Origin: Dermacentor variabilis
Lineage: Eukaryota; Arthropoda; Arachnida; Ixodida; Ixodidae
DNA length: 64,000 bases
Reading direction: 5' to 3'
Assembly (NCBI RefSeq): GCF_050947875.1
Contig: NW_027460412.1
Coordinates: 1,860,001-1,924,000, forward strand
This document shows positions 35,893 to 48,511 of this stretch, in pieces. The position numbers were made by a program, and so were the translations under genes. Each line of letters opens with the position of its first letter. Positions within the stretch are counted from its first letter, which is position 1. Under the pieces are notes generated by a model that saw nothing but the letters and a program-made list of their open reading frames with translations, made no database searches and was not told where the DNA came from.

Positions 35893-38026
35893 AAACGTGT
35901 TTTGGCACAAATCCATGCGCGGGTGATAAAAAGAGCAGCATCGGCATGCTTAGGGCGTCGTTTGGTAGAAATCCACGTGCGCGTTCTGCCAAAAGCACCA
36001 TTTGCATGCATATCTTGTGGTTTTGCAGAAAACAACGTCCGCGTCTATCAAAAGATCCATGAGCATGCTTAAAACGCATTTTGGCACAAATCCACGCGCG
36101 GCTGCTAAAAATAGCACCATCGGCAAGCTTAGCGCGTCGTTTGGTAGAAATCCACGTGCGCGTTCTGCCAAAAGCACCATTTGCATATGTTGTGGTTTTG
36201 CAGAAAACAACGTCCGCGTCTATTAAAAGATGCATGTGCATGCTTAAAACGCGTTTTGGCACAAATCCATGCGCGGGTGCTAAAAAGAGCACCATCGGCA
36301 TGCTTAGCACGTCGTTTGGTAGAAATCCACGTGCGCGTTCTGCCAAAAGCACCATTTGCATGCATATCTTGTGGTTTTGCAGAAAACAACGTCCGCGTCT
36401 ACCAAAAGATGCATGTGCATGCTCAAAACGCGTTTTGGCACCAATCCGTGCGCGGGTGCTAAAAAGAGCAGCATCAGCATGCATAGGACGTCGTTTGGTA
36501 GAAATCCACGTGCGCGTTCTGCCAAAAGCACCATTTGCATGCATATCTTGTGATTTTGCAGAAAACAACGTCCGCGTCTACCAAAAGATGCATGTGGATG
36601 CTTAAAACGCGTTTTGGCACAAATCCATGCGCGGGTGCTAAAAAGAGCTGAATCGGCATGCTTAGCACGTCGTTTGGTAGAAATCCACACGCGCGTTGCG
36701 CCAAAAGCACCATTCGCATGCATATCTTGTGGTTTTGCAGAAAACAACGTCCGCGTCTACCAAAGATGCATGTGCATGCTTAAAACGCGTTTTGGCACAA
36801 ATCCACGCGTGGCTGCTAAAAATAGCACCATCGGCGTGCTTAGCACGTCGTTTGGTAGAAATCCGCGTGCGCGTTTTGCCAAAAGCACCATTTGCATGCA
36901 TATCTTGTGGTTTTGCAGAAAACAACGTCCGCGTCTATCAAAAGATGCATGTGCATGCTTAAAACGCGTTTTGGCACAAATCCATGCGCGGGTGATAAAA
37001 AGAGCAGCATCGGCATGCTTAGGGCGTCGATTGGTAGAAATCCACGTGCGCGTTCTGCCAAAAGCACCATTTGCATGCATATCTTGTGGTTTTGCAGAAA
37101 ACAACGTCCGCGTCTATCAAAAGATGCATGAGCATGCTTAAAACGCATTTTGGCACAAATCCACGCGCGGCTGCTAAAAATAGCACCATCGGCATGCTTA
37201 GCACGTCGTTTGGTAGAAATCCACGTGCGCGTTCTGCCAAAAGCACCATTTGCATATGTTGTGGTTTTGCAGAAAACAACGTCCTCGTCTATCAAAAGAT
37301 GCATGAGCATGCTTAAAACGCATTTTGGCACCAATCCGTGCGCGGGTGCTAGAAAGAGCAGCATCGGCATGCTTAGGGCGTCGTTTGGTAGAAATCCACG
37401 TGCGCGTTCTGCCAAAAGCACCATTTGCATGCATTTCTTGTGGTTTTGCAGAAAACAACGTGCGCGTCTATCAAAAGATGCATGAGCATGCTTAAAACGC
37501 ATTTTGGCACCAATCCGTGCGCGGGTGCTAAAAAGAGCAGCATCGGCATGCTTAGGACGTCGTTTGGTAGAAATGCACGTGCGCGTTCTGCCAAAAGCAC
37601 CATTTGCATATGTTTTGGTTTTGCAGAAAACAACGTCCGCGTCTATCAAAAGATGCATGTGCATGCTTAAAACGCGTTTGGCACAAATCCATGCGCGGGT
37701 GCTAAAAAGAGCACCATCGGCATGCTTAGCACGTCGTTTGGTAGAAATCCACGTGCCCGTTCTGCGAAAAGCACCATTTGCATGCATATCTTGTGGTTTT
37801 GCAGAAAACAACGTCCGCGTCTATCAAAAGATGCATGAGCATGCTTAAAACGCATTTTGGCACCAATCCGTGCGCGGGTGCTAGAAAGAGCAGCATCGGC
37901 ATGCTTAGGACGTCGTTTGGTAGAAATCTACGTGCGCGTTATGCCAAAAGCACCATTTGCATGCATAGCTTGTGGTTTTGCAGAAAACAACGTCCGCGTC
38001 TATCAAAAGATGCATGTGCATGCTTA
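35893..38026 (+). repeat. 12-monomer tandem duplication, copy 2 (2,134 bp)
   Basis: Second copy of the preceding block. It starts after AAAACGTG at about 35,890, where copy 1 has AAAACGCG, and identity ends at about 38,137, where CATGTGTTGTGG replaces CATGCATATCTTG. The lack of visible differences over more than 2 kb, where other HOR copies in this window differ by several bases per kilobase, marks it as the youngest duplication seen here, or possibly an assembly effect. Confidence 0.88.
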
Positions 38027-41000
38027 AAACGTGTTTTGGCACAAATCCATGCGCGGGTGATAAAAAGAGCAGCATCGGCATGCTTAGGGCGTCGTTTGGT
38101 AGAAATCCACGTGCGCGTTCTGCCAAAAGCACCATTTGCATGTGTTGTGGTTTTGCAGAAAACAACGTCCGCGTCTATCAAAAGATGCATGTGCATGCTT
38201 AAAACGCGTTTTGGCACAAATCCATGCGCGGGTGCTAAAAAGAGCACCATCGGCATGCTTAGCACGTCGTTTGGTAGAAATGCACGTGCCCGTTCTGCCA
38301 AAAGCACCATTTGCATGCATATCTTGTGGTTTTGCAGAAAACAACGTCCGCGTCTATCAAAAGATGCATGAGCATGCTTAAAACGCATTTTGGCACCAAT
38401 CCGTGCGGCGGTGCTAGAAAGAGCAGCATCGGCATGCTTAGGGCGTCGTTTGGTAGAAATCTACGTGCGCGTTCTGCCAAAAGCACCATTTGCATGCATT
38501 TCTTATGGTTTTGCAGAAAACAACGTCCGCGTCTATCAAAAGATGCATGAGCATGCTTAAAACGCATTTTGGCACCAATCCGTGCGCGGGTGCTAAAAAG
38601 AGCAGCATCGGCATGCTAAGGACGTCGTTTGGTAGAAATGCACGTGCGCGTTCTGCCAAAAGCACCATTTGCATATGTTGTGGTTTTGCAGAAAACAACG
38701 TCCGCGTCTATCAAAAGATGCATGTGCATGCTTAAAACGCGTTTTGGCACAAATCCATGCGCGGGTGCTAAAAAGAGCACCATCGGCATGCTTAGCACGT
38801 CGTTTGGTAGAAATCCACGTGCCCGTTCTGCCAAAAGCACCATTTGCATGCATATCTTGTGGTTTTGCAGAAAACAACGTCCGCGTCTATCAAAAGATGC
38901 ATGAGCATGCTTAAAACGCATTTTGGCACCAATCCGTGCGCGGGTGCTAGAAAGAGCAGCATCGGCATGCTTAGGACGTCGTTTGATAGAAATCTACGTG
39001 CGCGTTATGCCAAAAGCACCATTTGCATGCATATCTTGTGGTTTTGCAGAAAACAACGTCCGCATCTACCAAAAGATGCATGTGCATGCTTAAAACGCGT
39101 TTTGGCACAAATCCATGCGCGGGTGCTAAAAAGAGCAGCATCGGTATGCTTAGGACGTCGTTTGGTAGAAATCCACGTGCGCGTTCTGCCAAAAGCACCA
39201 TTTGCATGCATATGTTGTGGTTTTGCAGAAAACAACGTCGTCGCCTACCAAAAGATGCATGTGCATGCTTAAAACGCGTTTTGGCACAAATGCATGCGCG
39301 GGTGCTAAATAGAGCAGCATGGGCATGCTTAGCACGTCATTTGGTAGAAATCCACGTGCGTGTTCTGCCAAAAGCACCATTCGCATGCATATCTTGTGGT
39401 TTTGCAGAAAACAACTTCCGCGTCTACCAAAAGATGCATGAGCATGCTTAAAACGCATTTTGGCACCAATCCGTGCGCGGGTGCTAGAAAGAGCAGCATC
39501 GGCATGCTTAGGGCGTCGTTTGGTAGAAATCCACGTGCGCGTTCTGCCAAAAGCACCATTTGCATGCATTTCTTGTGGTTTTGCAGAAAACAACGTCCGC
39601 GTCTATCAAAAGATGCATGAGCATGCTTAAAACGCATTTTGGCACCAATCCGTGCGCGGGTGCTAAAAAGAGCAGCATCGGCATGCTTAGGACGTCGTTT
39701 GGTAGAAATGCACGTGCGCGTTCTGCCAAAAGCACCATTTGCATATGTTGTGGTTTTGCAGAAAACAACGTCCGCGTCTACCAAAGATGCATGTGCATGC
39801 TTAAAACGCGTTTTGGCTCAAATCCACGCGCGGCTGCTAAAAATAGCACCATCGGCATGCTTAGCACGTCGTTTCGTAGAAATCCGCGTGCGCGTTTTGC
39901 CAAAAGCACCATTTGCATGCATATCTTGTGGTTTTGCAGAAAACAACGTCCGCGTCTATCAAAAGATGCATGTGCATGCTTAAAACGCGTTTTGGCACAA
40001 ATCCATGCGCGGGTGATAAAAAGAGCAGCATCGGCATGCTTAGGGCGTCGTTTGGTAGAAATCCACGTGCGCGTTCTGCCAAAAGCACCATTTGCATGCA
40101 TATCTTGTGGTTTTGCAGAAAACAACGTCCTCGTCTATCCAAAGATGCATGAGCATGCTTAAAACGCATTTTGGCACAAATCCACGCGCGGCTGCTAAAA
40201 ATAGCACCATCGGCATGCTTAGCACGTCGTTTGGTAGAAATCCACGTGCGCGTTCTGCCAAAAGCACCATTTGCATATGTTGTGGTTTTGCAGAAAACAA
40301 CGTCCGCGTCTATCAAAAGATGCATGTGCATGCTTAAAACGCGTTTTGGCACAAATCCATGCGCGGGTGCTAAAAAGAGCACCATCGGCATGCTTAGCAC
40401 GTCGTTTGGTAGAAATCCACGTGCCCGTTCTGCCAAAAGCACCATTTGCATGCATATCTTGTGGTTTTGCAGAAAACAACGTCCGCGTCTATCAAAAGAT
40501 GCATGAGCATGCTTAAAACGCATTTGGCACCAATCCGTGCGCGGGTGCTAGAAAGAGCAGCATCGGCATGCTTAGGGCGTCGTTTGGTAGAAATCCACGT
40601 GCGCGTTCTGCCAAAAGCACCATTTGCATGCATTTCTTGTGGTTTTGCAGAAAAGAACGTCCGCGTCTATCAAAAGATGCATGAGCATGCTTAAAACGCA
40701 TTTTGGCACCAATCCGTGCGCGGGTGCTAAAAAGAGCAGCATCGGCATGCTTAGGACGTCGTTTGGTAGAAATGCACGTGCGCGTTCTGCCAAAAGCACC
40801 ATTTGCATATGTTGTGGTTTTGCAGAAAACAACGTCCGCGTCTATCAAAAGATGCATGTGCATGCTTAAAACGCGTTTTGGCACAAATCCATGCGCGGGT
40901 GCTAAAAAGAGCACCATCGGCATGCTTAGCACGTCGTTTGGTAGAAATCCACGTGCGCGTTCTGCCAAAAGCACCATTTGCATGCATATGTTGTGGTTTT

Positions 41001-42620
41001 GCAGAAAACAACGTCGTCGCCTACCAAAAGATGCATGTGCATGCTTAAAACGCGTTTTGGCACCAATCCGTGCGCGGGTGCTAGAAAGAGCAGCATCGGC
41101 ATGCTTAGGACGTCGTTTGGTAGAAATCTACGTGCGCGTTATGCCAAAAGCACCATTTGCATGCATATCTTGTGGTTTTGCAGAAAACAACGTCCGCGTC
41201 TACCAAAAGATGCATGTGCATGCTTAAAACGCGTTTTGGCACAAATCCATGCGCGGGTGCTAAAAAGAGCACCATCGGCATGCTTAGCACGTCGTTTGGT
41301 AGAAATCCACGTGCGCGTTCTGCCAAAAGCACCATGTGCATGCATATGTTGTGGTTTTGCAGAAAACAACGTCGTCGCCTACCAAAAGATGCATGTGCAT
41401 GCTTAAAACGCGTTTTGGCACCAATCCGTGCGCGGGTGCTAGAAAGAGCAGCATCGGCATGCTTAGGACGTCGTTTGGTAGAAATCTACGTGCGCGTTAT
41501 GCCAAAAGCACCATTTGCATGCATATCTTGTGGTTTTGCAGAAAACAACGTCCGCGTCTACCAAAAGATGCATGTGCATGCTTAAAACGCGTTTTGGCAC
41601 AAATCCATGCGCGGGTGCTAAAAAGAGCAGCATCGGTATGCTTAGGACGTCGTTTGGTAGAAATCCACGTGCGCGTTCTGCCAAAAGCACCATTTGCATG
41701 CATATGTTTTGGTTTTGCAGAAAACAACGTCGTCGCCTACCAAAAGATGCATGTGCATGCTTAAAACGCGTTTTGGCACAAATGCATGCGCGGGTGCTAA
41801 ATAGAGCAGCATGGGCATGCTTAGCACGTCATTTGGTAGAAATCCACGTGCGTGTTCTGCCAAAAGCACCATTCGCATGCATATCTTGTGGTTTTGCAGA
41901 AAACAACTTCCGCGTCTACCAAAAGATGCATGTGCATGCTTAAAACGTGTTTTGGCACAAATCCATGCGCGTGTGCTAAAAAGAGCAGCATCGGCATGAT
42001 TAGCACGTCATTTGGTAGAAATCCACGTGCGCGTACCGCCAAAAGCACCATTCGCATGCATATCTTGTGGTTTTGCAGAAAACAACGTCCGCGTCTACCA
42101 AAAGATGCATGTGCATGCTTAAAATGCGTGTTGGCTCAAATCCATGCGCGGGTGCTAAAAAGAACAGCATCGGCATGCTTAGCACGTCGTTTGGTAGAAA
42201 TCCACGTGCACGTTCTGCCAAAAGCACCATTTTCATGCATATGTTGTGGTTTTGCAGAAAACAACGTCCGCGTCTACCAAAAGATGCATGTGCATGCTCA
42301 AAACGCGTTTTGGCACAAATCCATGCGCGGGTGCTCAAAAGAGCAGCATCGGCATATTTAGCACGTCGTTTGGTAGAAATGCACGTGCGCATTCTGCCAA
42401 AAGCACCATTAGCATGCGTATCTTCTGGTTTTGCAGAAAACAACGTCCGCGTCTACCAAAAGATGCAGGTGCATGCTGAAATCGCGTTTTGGCACCAATC
42501 CGTGCGCGGGTGCTAAAAAGAGCAGCATCGGAATGCTTAGCACGTCGTTTGGTAGAAATCCACGCGCGCGTGTTGCCAAAAGCACCATTCGCATGCATAT
42601 CTTGTGGTTTTGCAGAAAAC
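37670..42620 (+). repeat. Super-unit Z, copy 1 (copy 2 about 10.1-10.8 kb downstream)
   Basis: Monomer order from about 37,670 to 42,620 recurs at about 48,512-52,750. The register is 10,844 bp up to about 40,150, 10,491 bp for about 40,570-40,970, then 10,133 bp from about 41,640. The two steps are losses of about 353 and 358 bp, two monomers each, in copy 2. Markers are CATAGCTTG/CATATCTTG with CGTTATGCC, GTTTGATAG with GTCCGCATC (about 38,990 and 49,835), CATGTTTTGG (about 41,704 and 51,837) and the ATAGAGCAGCATGGG monomer followed by GATTAGCAC. Confidence 0.75.
40980..41695 (+). repeat. Local 358-bp dimer duplication
   Basis: Two dimers 358 bp apart share CGTCGTCGCCTACC followed by ACCAATCCG with GCTAGAAAG, and then ATCTACGTGCGCGTTATG. 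Differences are CCATGTGCATGC (about 41,334) in the first and CATCGGTATGC (about 41,633) in the second. The corresponding place in the downstream super-unit copy (about 51,470) has a single dimer, which accounts for one of the two register steps. Confidence 0.8.
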
Positions 42621-43869
42621 AACGTCCGCGTCTTCCAAAAGATGCATGTGCATGCTAGAAACGCGTTTTGGCACCAATCCGTGCGCAGCTGCTAAAAAGA
42701 GCAGCATCGGCATGCATAGGACGTCGTTTGGTAGAAATCCACGAGGGCGTTCTGCCAAAAGCACCATTTGCATATGTTGTGGTTTTGCAGAAAACAACGT
42801 CCGCGTCTATCAAAAGATGCATGTGCATGCTTAAAACGCGTTTTGGCACAAATCCATGCGCGGGTGCTAAAAAGAGCACCATCGGCATGCTTAGCACGTC
42901 GTTTGGTAGAAATCCACGTGCGCGTTCTGCCCAAAGCACCATTTGCATGCATATCTTGCGGTTTTGCAGAAAACAACGTCCGCGTCTATCAAAAGATGCA
43001 TGAGCATGCTTAAAACGCATTTTGGCACAAATCCACGCGCGGCTGCTAAAAATAGCACCATCGGCATGCTTAGCACGTCGTTTGGTAGAAATCCACGTGC
43101 GCGTTCTGCCAAAAGCACCATTTGCATGCATATCTTGTGGTTTTGCAGAAAACAACATCCGCGTCTATCAAAAGATGCATGAGCATGCTTAAAACGCATT
43201 TTGGCACCAATCCGTGCGCGGGTGCTAAAAAGAGCAGCATCGGCATGCTTAGGACGTCGTTTGGTAGAAATGCACGTGCGCGTTCTGCCAAAAGCACCAT
43301 TTGCATATGTTGTGGTTTTGCAGAAAACAACGTCCGCGTCTATCAAAAGATGCATGAGCATGCTTAAAACGCATTTTGGCACCAATCCGTGCGCGGGTGC
43401 TAAAAAGAGCAGCATCAGCATGCATAGGATGTCGTTTGGTAGAAATCCACGTGCGCGTTCTGCCAAAAGCACCATTTGCATATGTTGTGGTTTTGCAGAA
43501 AACAACGTCCGCGTCTATCAAAATATGCATGAGCATGCTTAAAACGCATTTTGGTACCAATCCGTGCGCGGGTGCTAGAAAGAGCAGCATCGGCATGCTT
43601 AGGGCGTCGTTTGGTAGAAATCCACGTGCGCGTTCTGCCAAAAGCACCATTTGCATGCATTTCTTGTGGTTTTGCAGAAAACAACGTCCGCGTCTATCAA
43701 AAGATGCATGAGCATGCTTAAAACGCATTTTGGCACCAATCCGTGCGCGGGTGCTCAAAAGAGCAGCATCGGCATGCTTAGCACGTCGTTTGGTAGAAAT
43801 GCACGTGCGCATTCTGCCAAAAGCACCATTAGCATGCGTATCTTCTGGTTTTGCAGAAAACAACGTCCG
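42270..43869 (+). repeat. 9-monomer HOR, copy 1 (register 1,600 bp)
   Basis: Nine monomers, including 175-bp forms, recur 1,599-1,600 bp downstream. Markers are GTGCTCAAAAGAGC, CATTAGCATGCG with TATCTTCTGG, GATGCAGGTGC, GCGCGTGTTGCC (about 42,568 and 44,168), GTCTTCCAAAAG, GCTAGAAACGCG and GATGCATGAGC runs. The first copy has CATATTTAGC (about 42,353) where the second has CATGCTTAGC. Confidence 0.8.
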
Positions 43870-45465
43870 CGTCTACCAAAAAGATGCATGTGCATGCTCA
43901 AAACGCGTTTTGGCACAAATCCATGCGCGGGTGCTCAAAAGAGCAGCATCGGCATGCTTAGCACGTCGTTTGGTAGAAATGCACGTGCGCATTCTGCCAA
44001 AAGCACCATTAGCATGCGTATCTTCTGGTTTTGCAGAAAACAACGTCCGCGTCTACCAAAAGATGCAGGTGCATGCTGAAATCGCGTTTTGGCACCAATC
44101 CGTGCGCGGGTGCTAAAAAGAGCAGCATCGGAATGCTTAGCACGTCGTTTGGTAGAAATCCACGCGCGCGTGTTGCCAAAAGCACCATTCGCATGCATAT
44201 CTTGTGGTTTTGCAGAAAACAACGTCCGCGTCTTCCAAAAGAAGCATGTGCATGCTAGAAACGCGTTTTGGCACCAATCCGTGCGCAGCTGCTAAAAAGA
44301 GCAGCATCGGCATGCATAGGACGTCGTTTGGTAGAAATCCACGAGGGCGTTCTGCCAAAAGCACCATTTGCATATGTTGTGGTTTTGCAGAAAACAACGT
44401 CCGCGTCTATCAAAAGATGCATGTGCATGCTTAAAACGCGTTTTGGCACAAATCCATGCGCGGGTGCTAAAAAGAGCACCATCGGCATGCTGAGCACGTC
44501 GTTTGGTAGAAATCACGTGCGCGTTCTGCCCAAAGCACCATTTGCATGCATATCTTGTGGTTTTGCAGAAAACTACGTCCGCGTCTATCAAAAGATGCAT
44601 GAGCATGCTTAAAACGCATTTTGGCACAAATCCACGCGCGGCTGCTAAAAATAGCACCATCGGCATGCTTAGCACGTCGTTTGGTAGAAATCCACGTGCG
44701 CGTTCTGCCAAAAGCACCATTTGCATGCATATCTTGTGGTTTTGCAGAAAACAACGTCCGCGTCTATCAAAAGATGCATGAGCATGCTTAAAACGCATTT
44801 TGGCACCAATCCGTGCGCGGGTGCTAAAAAGAGCAGCATCGGCATGCTTAGGACGTCGTTTGGTAGAAATGCACGTGCGCGTTCTGCCAAAAGCACCATT
44901 TGCATATGTTGTGGTTTTGCAGAAAACAACGTCCGCGTCTATCAAAAGATGCATGAGCATGCTTAAAACGCATTTTGGCACCAATCCGTGCGCGGGTGCT
45001 AAAAAGAGCAGCATCAGCATGCATAGGACGTCGTTTGGTAGAAATCCACGTGCGCGTTCTGCCAAAAGCACCATTTGCATATGTTGTGGTTTTGCAGAAA
45101 ACAACGTCCGCGTCTATCAAAAGATGCATGAGCATGCTTAAAACGCATTTTGGTACCAATCCGTGCGCGGGTGCTAGAAAGAGCAGCATCGGCATGCTTA
45201 GGGCGTCGTTTGGTAGAAATCCACGTGCGCGTTCTGCCAAAAGCACCATTTGCATGCATTTCTTGTGGTTTTGCAGAAAACAACGTCCGCGTCTATCAAA
45301 AGATGCATGAGCATGCTTAAAACGCATTTTGGCACCAATCCGTGCGCGGGTGCTAAAAAGAGCAGCATCGGCATGATTAGCACGTCATTTGGTAGAAATC
45401 CACGTGCGCGTACCGCCAAAAGCACCATTCGCATGCATATCTTGTGGTTTTGCAGAAAACAACGT
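43870..45465 (+). repeat. 9-monomer HOR, copy 2, with a partial third copy to about 46,700
   Basis: Second copy of the 1,600-bp unit, entered through CTACCAAAAAGATG (one extra A, about 43,877). Copy-specific changes are AGAAGCATGTGC (about 44,241), GCTGAGCACG (about 44,490), a lost base at AGAAATCACGTGC (about 44,510) and AAACTACGTCC (about 44,572). About 45,377-46,700 repeats the unit a third time at a shift of 3,377-3,378 bp from copy 1, with one extra T in GTGGTTTTTGCAG (about 45,985). Confidence 0.78.
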
Positions 45466-46449
45466 CCGCGTCTACCAAAAGATGCATGTGCATGCTTAAA
45501 ATTCGTTTTGGCTCAAATCCATGCGCGGGTGCTAAAAAGAACAGCATCGGCATGCTTAGCACGTCGTTTGGTAGAAATCCACGTGCACGTTCTGCCAAAA
45601 GCACCATTTTTATGCATATGTTGTGGTTTTGCAGAAAACAACGTCCGCGTCTACCAAAAGATGCATGTGCATGCTCAAAACGCGTTTTGGCACAAATCCA
45701 TGCGCGGGTGCTCAAAAGAGCAGCATCGGCATGCTTAGCACGTCGTTTGGTAGAAACGCACGTGCGCATTCTGCCAAAAGCACCATTAGCATGCGTATCT
45801 TCTGGTTTTGCAGAAAACAACGTCCGCGTCTACCAAAAGATGCAGGTGCATGCTGAAATCGCGTTTTGGCACCAATCCGTGCGCGGGTGCTAAAAAGAGC
45901 AGCATCGGAATGCTTAGCACGTCGTTTGGTAGAAATCCACGCGCGCCTTGTGCCACAAGCACCATTCGCATGCATATCTTGTGGTTTTTGCAGAAAACAA
46001 CGTCCGCGTCTACCAAAAGATGCATGTGCATGCTAGAAACGCGTTTTGGCACCAATCCGTGCGCAGCTGCCAAAAAGAGCAGCATCGGCATGCATAGGAC
46101 GTCGTTTGGTAGAAATCCACGAGGGCGTTCTGCCAAAAGCACCATTTGCATATGTTGTGGTTTTGCAGAAAACAACGTCCGCGTCTATCAAAAGATGCAT
46201 GTGCATGCTTAAAACGCGTTTTGGCACAAATCCATGCGCGGGTGCTAAAAAGAGCACCATCGGCATGCTTAGCACGTCGTTTGGTAGAAATTCACGTGCG
46301 CGTTCTGCCCAAAGCACCATTTGCATGCATATCTTGTGGTTTTGCAGAAAACAACGTCCGCGTCTATCAAAAGATGCATGAGCATGCTTAAAACGCATTT
46401 TGGCACAAATCCACGCGCGGCTGCTAAAAATAGCACCATCGGCATGCTT

Positions 46450-48511
46450 AGCACGTCGTTTGGTAGAAATCCACGTGCGCGTTCTGCCAAAAGCACCATT
46501 TGCATGCATATCTTGTGGTTTTGCAGAAAACAACGTCCGCGTCTATCAAAAGATGCATGAGCATGCTTAAAACGCATTTTGGCACCAATCCGTGCGCGGG
46601 TGCTAAAAAGAGCAGCATCGGCATGCTTAGGACGTCGTTTGGTAGAAATCCACGTGCGCGTTCTGCCAAAAGCACCATTTGCATATGTTGTGGTTTTGCA
46701 GAAAACAACGTCCGCGTCTATCAAAAGATGCATGAGCATGCTTAAAACGCATTTTGGCACCAATCCGTGCGCGGGTGCTAGAAAGAGCAGCATCGGCATG
46801 CTTAGGGCGTCGTTTGGTAGAAATCCACGTGCGCGTTCTGCCAAAAGCACCATTTGCATGCATTTCTTGTGGTTTTGCAGAAAACAACGTCCGCGTCTAT
46901 CAAAAGATGCATGAGCATGCTTAAAACGCATTTTGGCACCAATCCGTGCGCGGGTGCTAAAAAGAGCAGCATCGGCATGCTTAGGGCGTCGTTTGGTAGA
47001 AATCCACGTGCGCGTTCTGCCAAAAGCACCATTTGCATGCATATCTTGTGGTTTTGCAGAAAACAACGTCCGCGTCTATCAAAAGATGCATGAGCATGCT
47101 TAAAACGCATTTTGGCACCAATCCGTGCGCGGGTGCTAAAAAGAGCAGCATCGGCATGCTTAGGACGTCGTTTGGTAGAAATCCACGTGCGCGTTCTGCC
47201 AAAAGCACCATTTGCATATGTTGTGGTTTTGCAGAAAACAACGTCCGCGTCTATCAAAAGATGCATGAGCATGCTTAAAACGCATTTTGGCACCAATCCG
47301 TGCGCGGGTGCTAGAAAGAGCAGCATCGGCATGCTTAGGGCGTCGTTTGGTAGAAATGCACGTGCGCGTTCTGCCAAAAGCACCATTTGCATATGTTGTG
47401 GTTTTGCAGAAAACAACGTCCGCGTCTATCAAAAGATGCATGAGCATGCTTAAAACGCATTTTGGCACCAATCCGTGCGCGGGTGCTAAAAAGAGCAGCA
47501 TCAGCATGCATAGGACGTCGTTTGGTAGAAATCCACGTGCGCGTTCTGCCAAAAGCACCATTTGCATATGTTGTGGTTTTGCAGAAAACAACGTCCGCGT
47601 CTATCAAAAGATGCATGAGCATGCTTAAAACGCATTTTGGCACCAATCCGTGCGCGGGTGCTAGAAAGAGCAGCATCGGCATGCTTAGGGCGTCGTTTGG
47701 TAGAAATCCACGTGCGCGTTCTGCCAAAAGCACCATTTGCATGCATTTCTTGTGGTTTTGCAGAAAACAACGTCCGCGTCTATCAAAAGATGCATGAGCA
47801 TGCTTAAAACGCATTTTGGCACCAATCCGTGCGCGGGTGCTAAAAAGAGCAGCATCGGCATGCTTAGGGCGTCGTTTGGTAGAAATCCACGTGCGCGTTC
47901 TGCCAAAAGCACCATTTGCATGCATATCTTGTGGTTTTGCAGAAAACAACGTCCGCGTCTATCAAAAGATGCATGAGCATGCTTAAAACGCATTTTGGCA
48001 CAAATCCACGCGCGGCTGCTAAAAATAGCACCATCGGCAAGCTTAGCACGTCGTTTGGTAGAAATCCACGTGCGCGTTCTGCCAAAAGCACCATTTGAAT
48101 ATGTTGTGGTTTTGCAGAAAACAACGTCCGCGTCTATCAAAAGATGCATGTGCATGCTTAAAACGCGTTTTGGCACAAATCCATGCGCGGGTGCTAAAAA
48201 GAGCACCATCGGCATGCTTAGCACGTCGTTTGGTAGAAATCCACGTGCGCGTTCTGCCAAAAGCACCATTTGCATGCATATCTTGTGGTTTTGCAGAAAA
48301 CAACGTCCGCGTCTACCAAAAGATGCATGTGCATGCTCAAAACGCGTTTTGGCACCAATCCGTGCGCGGGTGCTAAAAAGAGCAGCATCAGCATGCATAG
48401 GACGTCGTTTGGTAGAAATCCACGTGCGCGTTCTGCCAAAAGCACCATTTGCATATGTTGTGGTTTTGCAGAAAACAACGTCCGCGTCTATCAAAAGATG
48501 CATGTGCATGC
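46450..48511 (+). repeat. Zone rich in 175-bp monomers with a 533-bp trimer register
   Basis: About 46,450-46,980 recurs at 46,983-47,515, shift 533 bp (179+179+175). 175-bp monomers (CATTTGCATATGTTG) follow at about 47,211, 47,386 and 47,561 with 175-bp spacing, the densest run in the window. Most monomers are GAGCATGC/CGCATTTT/ACCAATCCG type. About 47,990-48,350 resembles 33,940-34,300 (shift 14,048 bp). Confidence 0.72.
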
